DNA of 64,000 nt from Juglans regia (lineage: Eukaryota > Streptophyta > Magnoliopsida > Fagales > Juglandaceae). The DNA is taken from the NCBI RefSeq assembly GCF_001411555.2, contig NC_049910.1, forward strand, positions 31,095,150 through 31,159,149. The letters are read 5' to 3'. Below, piece by piece: positions 54,765-64,000 of the stretch; position 1 is the first letter of the stretch, and every line of letters begins with the position of its first letter. Below the pieces are notes generated by a model, which made no database searches, was not told the origin of the DNA, and saw nothing but the letters and a program-made list of their open reading frames with translations. Both the position numbers and the translations under genes were made by a program.

Positions 54765-55605
54765 TCAATGACCAAACCCCTTGTAGTATTCCTAGCCACA
54801 TACATGTTTTTCCTTAATTTGTTTTATTCAAATTTTCTTTTGCTTTGAAGCTTGACTTGTTCGTGCTACTATTTTAGCATAGATTAATGTTTCATTCCAT
54901 ATGTTCATCTCACTTTTATCATACTATATAAAATGTGACGATTTTATTATCATTGGATTATCACGTGACTTTTTAAAGAAATTCAAAAGTAGATATGTAA
55001 TGTCATATCTAATTAGATGATAGGTTTATAAGTGAGATATTAAATAGTCTCCAATCATCTAGTGTAATATCATAGGATGATGAGTGGATGATGAGAAAAT
55101 GAATGATAAATAGCTAGATTTTTCACTATATTAAAGTAGGATGAGAATATGATATATAGTGACCTTTTTAACATATTATCCACTATGAGCTTATCATATT
55201 TTCATAATATTATCCCTATTAATAATCATTTTCTTAACCATTAAATAAAAAAATATATACGAGCAGTCCAAATAAAGAAGCAAAATCATGAAACAAATTA
55301 GTAGCATTTTCCATATATATATATAATATATATATATGGGGAAAAACCTTCATGTTCATATGAAATATAAATATTTATTAAATGCAAATAAAATTAAATA
55401 AGTAATCAGCTTTGAATTCACATCATTGTCTTCTTATTCATTTATAATTTAAGATGATTATTGATAATTACCGTCAGTTTAATAATTCATTGTGTAGGCT
55501 CGACGTGGTGACAAATTTTTTTATTATTATTTGTTTGAAGATATTTAAATGTTGAGGACCAATATATGACGTTGAGATTCGAGTGAACAAAAATTATTGC
55601 ACTGT
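54765..55605. repeat. Upstream duplicated block (copy 3)
   Basis: Matches 28213-29055 closely. A TA-rich tract lies at 55313-55337. It ends at the left target duplication of MULE-3 (AAAGTACAA, 55606-55614). No gene is visible. Confidence 0.85.
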
Positions 55606-55845
55606 AAAGTACAAGGAAAAGTCTGAATGCAGCAGACTTCGTGTACCGATCGCACACCAAGATCCACGTCAGTTAGTAAAACGGTGAGTTTTAATTAAAT
55701 GAAACGCGGGTTGTGTTGTGCGTGGGAAGGGATGGAATGTAAATGAAGACGAATGGAATTTAGAAGGCTTTAATTAAACTGTGTGTTTCATTCGGATGTA
55801 CACTTCTGAAACTTGAAACGATGAGTTTTGTGAGCCCTTTTTTGT

Positions 55846-55881
<36 letters not shown>

Positions 55882-56394
55882 ATCTGCAACTTTAAATGCA
55901 TTCTCTCTCCTCCATTCTCAGACGATGGCCTTCTCTCCTCTTCTCTGTCGTCTCGTGCCCCGTCGTCTCCATTAACGTTTTGGAACCCCCATATGTGTTT
56001 AACCCCCATTAAAGCTTCCGAACCCTATTCACTTCTTCACCGTGATTTTTCATCGAAGCCAATGTTATTTTTCTCAATCACCGGTATATATCTCTATCTC
56101 TCTCTCTCTCTCTGTGTGATTTTCAGTAAATTTAGGTTGATTTGTTGAGTGGATTTGTTTAGAGATTTTTAGTAAAAATATCCCTATATACAGCCTTTTT
56201 GCCATCGATTATTTCTCTACTATTATCTTCATTGTGCTTTCAAAATAGGCTCGAGGGATTGTTGATCTCAAATTGATCTGAATTCAAAGACACGTTGAGT
56301 ATTTTTTAGATTTTCTAGTTTTATGATTAGAAATAAGTCATGACAAGAAATTGAATGCTTTTGCACATTTGGTTGCACTCCTTCTAGTGACTCA

Positions 56395-56560
56395 TTGCAA
56401 CTATTTCAAATAGGCAAATAGCAATGAGGAAAGTGAAAAAAAAAAAATTTTGAAGATAGAAATTGAGTTGATAAGGAAGGAGAAAGAGCTTCGAAAAAGA
56501 GAAGAAGAGATTGTAAAGAGAGAGTTCGGGAGTCCACAACAACTGAGTCAATTTTCAAAG
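56395..56560 (+). pseudogene. GRF-gene second-exon remnant in MULE-3
   Basis: Reads C-N-Y-F-K, then a stop where GRF fingers have Trp (tag for tgg), then A-N-S-N-E and a Glu/Lys-rich coiled-coil stretch parallel to 36366-36530. The first exon with the other zinc ligands is deleted. Confidence 0.65.
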
Positions 56561-57315
56561 GCAACAAGCAGATATCCGGTGTGAACACACACTTTTTCGT
56601 ATTTATTGAGTTATCTCGATATTAATTTCACTGTACTTAATACAATCACAGTGAATACCCCTTGAACGGGAACTTTGTAATCTCAACCAACTTATTGCTC
56701 ACGTTGTTGTAATGTAGTCACAACTATTTTGAGTTGCTGTATATATAGATTTCAATGTTTGGATAATTTTCAGCTTCTCCTGGAAATGATCATGAAAGCC
56801 TTTTTTCTTGTTTACCTGCATTGAAAATAGTCAATGTTTTATGTTTATATAAATCTTCATATAATTATGTGATTCTGTCAATCTTCATATAAATCTTCAT
56901 GTCTTACTTATCAAAAAATGATACTGTAAAAAGAAACTTTCATTCACAACTTGGATATAAGAGCACGGGGGGGTTCAATCCCATAACTAGGACCATTTGC
57001 TTGCTCACAAAATCTGTACTCGGATGAAAACACTGATAAACGGATGCTTCCCATTAACTCTTATTTACACTCATCAGAACAATATATAGTAGTTTTTTCA
57101 ATTCCCACAGTTAGCAAAACATGATTATACATATTCGGTCTATAAAGTGTCAAAAATATGAAATTGTTCCTCCAACTACAAGTAAACTACTATTAAAATA
57201 CAGAAGCAGGCTTACAAAGTGTAATGTAAGGTAGACATTAAATATGGAATTAAAAGATGGTAGCCACTACGCTCTATTTTTACTCATTAACCAGATTTTC
57301 CCCAACTCCATTGAC

Positions 57316-57378
57316 TTATAGCGGGGGTTGTGCTCCAAGCAAGCCATCTGGCTGGGCTCCATCCACCCCAAGTTGCAT
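57316..57378 (-). CDS. Candidate terminal exon of a MULE-borne gene (MULE-3)
   Basis: After gtgttcacag the minus strand reads MQLGVDGAQPDGLLGAQPPL and a stop. It differs from the MULE-2 copy at three residues but stays open. See 37285-37347. Not recognised as any family. Confidence 0.4.
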   Translation of the reverse strand: MQLGVDGAQPDGLLGAQPPL

Positions 57379-58860
57379 CTGTGAACACAAATAGAAAAGT
57401 TAAAAATGAACCCACATGCATATAGGCTTGAGCTTGCAGAGTTTAAAGTCATCATAGAGCTAACTGATGATTGAAGTCTTGAGAAAAGATTTTCATGCAT
57501 GATACAACAATAAAAATCCATATGTTAAATCTAGGCAAAATATGGATAAAATTCACACGCTAAAAAATCCATATTTAACATTGCCATTGTATATACATCG
57601 GTATTTATTGGCATAAATTGAGTTCTAAAAAGTCTGGAAGTGAATATGAGGAACCAAAACCTCATCAACTCAAAAATAGTAAACACCAAACCCCAACAGC
57701 AAGTAACATAATTTTCAATAAGAACCATCGCATAGCAACAAACACCACTGCATGCAGCACCCAAACATTGAGACCAAGAGACTGGATCATTGTTTTAGAA
57801 ACTGGACCATTGATAGACCAAGAGAAGTGAGAGACTGATGATTACAAGTAATTTAATTCACACAAATTGGCATAAACTCATTCAAATTGGCAGATTTTAC
57901 TAAAAATCTGAAAAATCTTCAAATAAATTATTGAAACTTAAATAATCCTTATCTTAAAAGCATAAACAAACAAAAAAGTCCCAAAAAGTCCCAGATTGCC
58001 ATCACTAAAACGCACTTTTCCTCTAACACAAAGTCAAGGTGATTTTTTTTTTTTTTTACAAGAGTTACTCAGAATTTTTCCTTTCTCGATCACTACATTT
58101 GTCCTTTTCAGCACCCAAAAGATCTTTCCTAAAAACAAATAAAGCGAATGAAAGGAACCCACTTTTAGCCTACTGTCATATTTTAACAGAAAATGCAGTA
58201 AATGTGGGAGAAGAGTTTGAGTTCAGTGATTCCTTCGGGTTCATAGTAAACATACGTTCCAAAGGACTCTAAATAAAAATTAGTTAGCAATAATAGTCTA
58301 AAACTCCTAAAGTAAACTAAAGAGCCTCCATGAGAAAGGGAGGAAATGCAAATACTTAGTTCTAACATTTCAATAATATATGGATATATTTTTATTTGCA
58401 AACAACACCTGTGTATAAGTCATGAAATACCAAATAAAACAAAATGTACTTCAATACATCCATGTTGGTTAAAATATAGGCGCACATGCTGTCTTCATAA
58501 GTGCTGGGCATAAAACACAGATTTGACACAGATTATGAAGAAGACCAAAGCTGAACTTAAAACTAATTTTCCCTCAAAAGCAAGAACAAAGAGTAAAGTA
58601 GTGCCCACTGCCTTAATCAAAAAAAGAGAAAAAAAAAAGCATAAATCCTAATTAATCCTAGAAAGTGGGCGACTCTTTTAGAGCAAAAGCTCCCATCTTT
58701 TTCGCTCCTCATGGCTGATATTTAACCCCTTCTTACGGGGATTTTAACATTGAAGCATGCTTCTTTTTGTACATTCAAATGGTTCACATTTTTCCCTCTT
58801 AGAAGTTTTAGTTACAAAAACAGAATAAATAAATAAATAAATGTGTTCTTGTACACTTAC
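57379..58860. other. Intron-like region of MULE-3
   Basis: Near-identical to 37348-38828. Poly-T at 58044-58058. No supported exon. Confidence 0.5.
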
Positions 58861-59020
58861 TTCACATCAACCTTGTCGTTGCGCGCAGAGGAAGAGATTT
58901 TGAGGAGGCTTCGTTGAGGAAGAGATTTGGGGAGACGGAGGGAAGCGGCAATTCGATCCGGGGAGGGAGGGAAGTGAGCTTTCAATTTGGGGAGGGAGAC
59001 GTTGTTTTGTTTTAATTGCT
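58861..59020 (-). CDS. Candidate first exon, transit-peptide-like (MULE-3)
   Basis: Minus strand: LPKLKAHFPPSPDRIAAS, LRLPKSLPQRSLLKISSSAR, NDKVDV, then donor GTGAA|GTAAGTG. Substitutions relative to MULE-2 (K/S, P/H, P/S, S/G, R/C) keep it open. No in-frame ATG is seen. Status and origin are as uncertain as for 38829-38990. Confidence 0.4.
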
Positions 59021-59133
59021 TTTGCTTTTTTACTTTCAATAATTACATAAATACCCCTACTACCTGCCAGGTCACCTTTTGGCACGCAATTGGTACGCAA
59101 TTCTGCTTGTACCTAGAAGAATTGAAAGTACAA

Positions 59134-60340
59134 TATTGTAAGTCATTCACATGTCATCATCCAATGTCACTCTCAAGGGGCCTCTCTATGTAAACAAACC
59201 CCTAAAATGTACACAAATCACTAAAATCATACATAGTTATTATTTCATACAAAGTTTGGAATTCTCAGTTTCTTTTTGCCTTAACACTTTTTCTAATTTA
59301 TAGCGATATAAAGTCATAGAAATAACATGCGGCTCTCGCTCTTATTATTATTAGGTCCACACTTTTTACAATTTGTAACTCCTAGCTAGGGATTGGTTCT
59401 TTTGTAAGAGTTTTGGATAGTAAGCTCCCTCCACATATAAGGTTCGAACATTTAGGTGCAACAATTTCTAGCTAGGGATCATTGGATTCAATGACTTCTT
59501 CTTGAATTATTTGAAATGCACTTGTGGAAACTCCTTACCGAATGCTTATTTCTTCTCGAGATTGGCCACCCCTTGTCAATAAAAATAAAAGTAAAAATTT
59601 ACAAGTTGTGTCAATGTCATTTTCCATTCCCCAAAATAACTAAGCTCGCGACTCTTTCTTCTTCACCGCTTTTTCTAGGGATTTTCTTTCTAGGTGCACA
59701 ATCTTGTATTTCTGGTTTTTTTTCCTTAGTCAAATTATAGAGTCAGATTTAAATGAATTATAAAATTATGAATTCATCCAAGGAGAGTATTAATGCTTAA
59801 AACAACAAAAGGGAGATAGTAAAAGCAAAATGCACTTTTTTTCCTTGATTTATTTTTCTTGATTTATTGAAAACCGATGCAATCTGTGGACTACAAGCTG
59901 AGAGAATAACCATTTCTTATGCCAATACGGCCGAGGAAATTCAGTTCCAAAAAGTGTCAAAAGCAAAATGGGCCTTAATTATAAACGGGCCATAACATAA
60001 AGCCCATGTATATCCATTTCTTGGGCCTGTTCAGTGTGTCAAATATGCTACCATGCATCCACACCTTTTTTTGTAACAAATAGAAACGGATAAGTGCCAT
60101 TGGGCCGAAGGCTAGAGGTACCATGCATCCACAACCAATGAGGAATCACGACGTCTTATTATATAGAAAAATTCTAAACATAAGCTACACACTCTATACA
60201 CTACTTAAAAATATGTGATTTTATTTTTTTACCCTCATATTTTATATTGAATTGAAATATGAAATATAAGGATAAAAAAGTAAAATTACATATTTTTAAA
60301 TAGTGTGTTGGGGTGTGAGACTTCTGCATAGCACAACTCT
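59134..60340. repeat. UGT-unit duplicated block (copy with MULE-3)
   Basis: Matches 39102-40340. Contains 'aaccgatgcaatctgtggac' and 'gcatccacaaccaatgagga' shared by the other copies. No gene is visible. Confidence 0.8.
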
Positions 60341-61008
60341 ATTATATAAAATGATTAAAAAAAATAACTCTAGTTTTCGAGTTTTGGACATTATGCATGT
60401 TTGGATATGGAGTATCTAATTTTATGAATAGTAGTGAAATTATTCAAGTTTTAGACATTTAGATGTTTTATTGGTATTGAAAATTGAGAGAAAAAAATTG
60501 AATAAAAATTTTACAAAATTAAAAACTTGTTTGGATATAATTTTTTAATATAATTTTTATTTTTATGTTTGTAAGATTTTTATTGATTTTTATTTGTTGT
60601 TTTGAGGTTTGTAAAAGATGTATTAATTTTTGTATTTATATAATGATTAGATAAAAATTTTAAAAATTGAAAATTAAAAAATATTTCGTATATAAATAAA
60701 GTTTGAGGATAAAATTATAAGAAGTTTTGAGAATCTTGAGAATTCTTGATCTGTCCAAACTTTTCAATAAATTTGGCCTGAAAATTAGATAGGCCCGGCC
60801 GTCTTTCCCATAATGTTAAAACTGGCAGTTAATTGGATTGAGGGCAGAACGAGCTCAACAACAGTCGTTGACTCGTTGGTCTAGTTCTGGTGGTTTAAGG
60901 ATATTTATGTTGGTACTTTATATATGTTTTTGTAAAGAATGTAAATGTAACTATTAATAAATCTTTTTGTGATTTCTTTTGTTGGTTGGTGAGCGTGAAC
61001 TCCTCATT

Positions 61009-61040
<32 letters not shown>

Positions 61041-62355
61041 TTCTCGTATAAAAAGATTTAATTTTTTTAATAATAAACTATATTTTCTTTCAAAAGAAAT
61101 GTAGTACGGTATTTGTACAATTCATAATTATATCTAATATTATTATATAATCTTAAAGTATATAAATGAATAATGTTAAATACAATCATGAATTATACAA
61201 ATATCGCACTCTTTGAAAAAAAAAAAAATTTATTATTAAAAAATTAATTTTTTATGTGAATATCATATTTATTCACTTTTTTTAAAATAAATATGTACTT
61301 ACCCACTTCATAATTGTAAATATTATTTTTTGTATTAAATATAACGTAATTTTTTAAAAATTAAAATTTATTATTAAAAAAATAATTTTTTATATAAATT
61401 TTAAATTTATTCAATTTTTTAAATCTAAAAATATCTCCTCTCACCTGTTATAATCAAGGAAGTAGTTCTATGTGATTATTCTTTATGGATTGTTCCAATG
61501 TCTTGTCCAAATTAATTTTTGTCATCCGTACCATTTCCCGTCACTTGAACATCTCCGTTCTCTGTATTGGTCCCAACTCCGTATTAATTTTGTGGGCCAG
61601 ATCTTAGAAAATATAGCTACGTTGCACCCTGAACCACGCTACGTAAGCAACCGCAACGGGGTCCACATATATATATATGGACATATAATAAATAGAGAAA
61701 TGATACTTACAGTCGTGAGCGTGCAGTCGTCGTACAGTCGCTTTGAAAAAAATGAATAAATAAGAAACCCACCTGAAAAGAAATTAATTTTTTAATAGTA
61801 AACCTCACTCTTTTTCAAAACGACTGCACGATATTTACGCATTCCACGACTGTATGTTACATTACTCTAGATTCCTCAAACTTAAAATAGTACTGTTTCC
61901 AATTTAACCATGCATGATCTCATGAATTTATTATCATTATTATTGTTGTCGTTATTATTATTATTGTCCTCACACTGCACACTTTATACATGACTAACCA
62001 TTTCATTATTCTCTTTCTATAAAAAAAAATTAATTATAAATAATTTTACAAACTAATACGTGCATCCATTTAATATGATTAGTCAGAAAGTAAATTTTAT
62101 TAAAAATAATATTAATTTAAATTTAAAATATGAAAACAACAATATTAATAAGCAGAATGATACCCAATCTTACTTAAATATAATAAAATTCTTCGAAAAA
62201 TCAGATCGTAAAATCACAGACAATCAATCCAAGGAATGCCCCAAACGTACGTACAGGGATTAAAAGAAAATAAGATAAAATGAAAAAGATAAATTATTAA
62301 TCGTTCGAATAAATTTCGAGTTATTTGGAGATCGTGATCTGCAGGTACCGCTAAT
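60341..62355. repeat. UGT-3 3'-flank block
   Basis: Matches 43391-45106 and 40340-42018. TA microsatellite at 61011-61038. It holds a complete small MITE at 61694-61868 that the other copies lack at this position. The segment 62020-62190 is shared with 44770-44940. No gene is visible. Confidence 0.78.
61694..61868. mobile_element. 175-bp MITE with ~24-bp terminal inverted repeats
   Basis: Left end agagaaatgatacttacagt (then cgtgag), right end the inverse of agagtaatgtaacatacagt (then cgtgga). Both ends continue with GCAGTCGT...TTTG. The paralogous sequence 'ataataaataatggcaccta' (41600, 44540) is interrupted here at 'ataataaat', and some flanking DNA to the right is missing, so the target duplication cannot be read. 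Remnants of the same family sit at the UGT truncation points (2971, 42269). Confidence 0.7.
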
Positions 62356-63786
62356 TTATTGAGAGATTAGCTCAAGCAAAGTTTTGACATCTTTGGAAGC
62401 AATCCCATCAGGTCCGGCAGCTTTCACTACAAGCCTTTTAAGATCTCTGATCTTCTCCCTCATCCTTCTTCCATGTTGATCATGTCCCAGAACGAGCTCC
62501 AAGCTCTTGACCATTCCCTTCTTTGTAAACACCCCTCCCTCAACCCTAACCCCTATCTCCCACACGTCCTCTACCATCCGTCCGTTCATCTTATTGTCGC
62601 CTAAGATCGGCCGGCAGATCATCGGAACCTCTCCGACAATGCTCTCAAACACAGAGTTGTATCCACAGTGTGTAATGTACACGCCTACTGCTTTATGTGA
62701 CAAGACATGAGCCTGGGGTGCCCAGGGAACTATTTTTCCTTGTTTCCTTGTCCTCTCGAGGAACCCATTCGGCAGAAATGCTTTGAAGTTTTCCCTAAGA
62801 GACCAAAGAAAAGGAACGCAACTCGCTTCCAGCGCCTCTGCCAAAGCTGCAAACTCGTGGGGTGGCACCGCCGCCACTGTTCCAAAGCTTATATATGCTA
62901 CCGATGTTAGCTTTTGCTCGTCCAACCATGGGAGGCAGCCTGTGGCGTCTGAATGCGATGGTGGTAGGGGTGGAGTTGGGACTATTAATGTGAGAAATCC
63001 CACGTACAGAATGTCTTGGAACTTGGACTTGAGATCATCGGTGAGTATGGTTGAGTTTAGTTCTTGGAAAGAGTTCATCACAACAGCATTTGCTCGTGGC
63101 AGGACATCGCTAATTCCGCGCAGTGTGCGTGCGAAAATTGATGAAGAATTTGAGTGATTACCTTGAAGTATTTCTGGGGGTAAGTCCCCGAAGCGCATTA
63201 CGGAGAGTCCTGGAATGGCATCTAGGGTTTTGTCAATAGGGTTTAGATCTCCCACTGCACCGCCATTACCATGAGCTTCACCGCCACCGCAAGCTTTAGC
63301 ATAAGTCTCATGGAGGAGAGCACTGTAAATGTGGGCAGAGAGGTCGTAGGGTGCGGGAACGTATAAAGGGACCCACTTTACATGCATGTCCGCAGCCAAA
63401 TCGCAGCCAAAGACCAAGAAAGCATCGTTCAAGATGCAGGTGATCTTTTGCTGCCCAGTCTCGGCCACTACCATATCCATGCCTTTCCGGAAGCTCTCAG
63501 GTGCAGCCTCAAGGAACAGCTCCACTTCCTCGAGGGGATTCCCGGGAGTAAGGACATGTCCCTCCGGCACGCCATCCACAACATCGTAGGATTTAAGGTT
63601 GTGTGGGAGGTGAGCTCCTGAGGTGGCAGAGAGCTTTTGGTTGGATTTGGCAGTGTTGAGGAAGGAGAACCGCACGTCAGGGGCGGCCGATGCTAATTTG
63701 GAAGCTAGGTTGAGTAAAGGCCAGGGATGGCAGCCAAATGGAAATGCCAAAACTGCAACATGATTTTTTCCGGAGCTTTGACTCAT
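62356..63786 (-). CDS. UDP-glycosyltransferase, UGT78-like (UGT-3)
   Basis: Intronless 476-residue frame, one residue shorter at the N-terminus (GKNHVAV) than UGT-1 and UGT-2. His20 (GCHPW) and the Asp in ILNDAF are kept. The PSPG box ends GDN at 398 where the family has DQ, and has HCGY for HCGW, with Asn and Ser intact. The sugar-contact Thr is Val. It is very close to UGT-2 (shared HVLTPGNPLEEVE, PLYVPAP) and has the native tail ASKDVKTLLELISQ. It resembles flavonoid 3-O-glycosyltransferases, but the altered donor pocket makes the sugar uncertain. UGT scraps at 2721 and 42019 share its GDNKMNGRM signature, so they derive from this lineage. Confidence 0.9.
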   Translation of the reverse strand: MSQSSGKNHVAVLAFPFGCHPWPLLNLASKLASAAPDVRFSFLNTAKSNQKLSATSGAHLPHNLKSYDVVDGVPEGHVLTPGNPLEEVELFLEAAPESFRKGMDMVVAETGQQKITCILNDAFLVFGCDLAADMHVKWVPLYVPAPYDLSAHIYSALLHETYAKACGGGEAHGNGGAVGDLNPIDKTLDAIPGLSVMRFGDLPPEILQGNHSNSSSIFARTLRGISDVLPRANAVVMNSFQELNSTILTDDLKSKFQDILYVGFLTLIVPTPPLPPSHSDATGCLPWLDEQKLTSVAYISFGTVAAVPPHEFAALAEALEASCVPFLWSLRENFKAFLPNGFLERTRKQGKIVPWAPQAHVLSHKAVGVYITHCGYNSVFESIVGEVPMICRPILGDNKMNGRMVEDVWEIGVRVEGGVFTKKGMVKSLELVLGHDQHGRRMREKIRDLKRLVVKAAGPDGIASKDVKTLLELISQ

Positions 63787-64000
63787 TTTTCTTGGCTTGA
63801 TCTGCTTCTAGATACTAGATATATAATATTAGTGTAATTTGTACTGCATGTGTGCGTGTATTCAAGAACGGAGAGAGACGATCTATTATATATATTAATA
63901 GCATCATGCATTCCAAACTTTCTTCGCTACTGTCGGCAATTAATATTATTTAATACTGAATGGTTGCTTTAAACCTAAGTTTGACTGGTAGCCATAGTTA
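63787..64000. repeat. UGT upstream block (copy 3), cut by window end
   Basis: Promoter side of UGT-3, matching 24090-24300 and 51630-51860. TATA-like tract at about 63880-63902 (read on the minus strand). The window ends inside it. Confidence 0.8.

Larger units (their letters stand above)
55615..59124. mobile_element. Mutator-like element MULE-3 (3.5 kb, deleted duplicate of MULE-2)
   Basis: Exact AAAGTACAA on both sides (55606-55614, 59125-59133) and imperfect terminal inverted repeats (AGCAGACTTCGTGTACCGAT against AGCAGAATTGCGTACCAATT). It shares its insertion site with MULE-2. Relative to MULE-2 it lacks everything from about 29855 to 36366, which includes the first GRF exon and the gypsy element. 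The second half of the GRF gene remains at about 56395-56560 (CNYF-K-stop, then the coiled-coil stretch). No transposase is encoded. Confidence 0.88.

Noticed and set aside
1..64000. tRNA, rRNA or small-RNA genes
   Set aside because: I saw no cloverleaf with conserved box sequences and no rRNA signatures; a covariance-model search would be needed to exclude small ones.

Overview
The window is nuclear DNA of a flowering plant, most likely a woody eudicot. It is AT-rich, has GT-AG introns, transposon families of five or more kinds, and a tandem cluster of flavonoid-type (UGT78-like) glycosyltransferase genes. I cannot name the species from sequence alone.

The backbone is a segmental duplication unit repeated several times. 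Each unit holds a UGT gene on the minus strand, its 3' flank (copies near 675-2720, 15378-15905, 17835-18575, 40180-42018, 43391-45106, 60340-62355), a block that begins 'acaaatcactaaaatcatacatag' (near 165-675, 3240-4164, 39102-40180, 42535-43382, 59134-60340) and an upstream block (17180-17800, 28213-29055, 54765-55605). Three UGT copies are full length (22647-24089, 50190-51629, 62356-63786). Three are C-terminal scraps (2721-2970, 18575-18768, 42019-42268). All three long copies share an unusual PSPG box: HCGY replaces HCGW, and the last residue is G or N instead of Q.

Transposons have repeatedly entered this array, and the duplicated copies act as internal 'empty site' controls. An 11.2 kb Mutator-like element (4174-15368) has imperfect terminal inverted repeats and an exact 9-bp target duplication; the unoccupied site survives at 43383-43391. 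It carries two convergent genes: a 7-exon FAR1-type MULE transposase (8943-12694, minus) and a small GRF-zinc-finger/coiled-coil/membrane-tail protein (6661-7149, plus). A second Mutator-like insertion, present in two duplicated copies (29065-39092 and 55615-59124), has its own 9-bp target duplication and a decayed GRF-finger gene in the same position and orientation. The FAR1 gene is absent there, and host-like exons on the minus strand take its place. This two-gene MULE design is the most interesting feature of the window.

Other insertions: a 700-bp hAT-type MITE (937-1636), a 5' half of a hAT transposon with a BED finger (about 15920-17170), a decayed L1-type LINE fused to a UGT scrap (18769-21425), a CACTA/EnSpm remnant (about 24373-28212), a Ty3/gypsy element with a 4.4 kb LTR nested in the second MULE (31349-35733), and a young Ty1/copia element (45158-50238). 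The copia element landed inside the last 15 codons of the second UGT and swapped its native tail for an LTR-encoded tail of nearly equal length.
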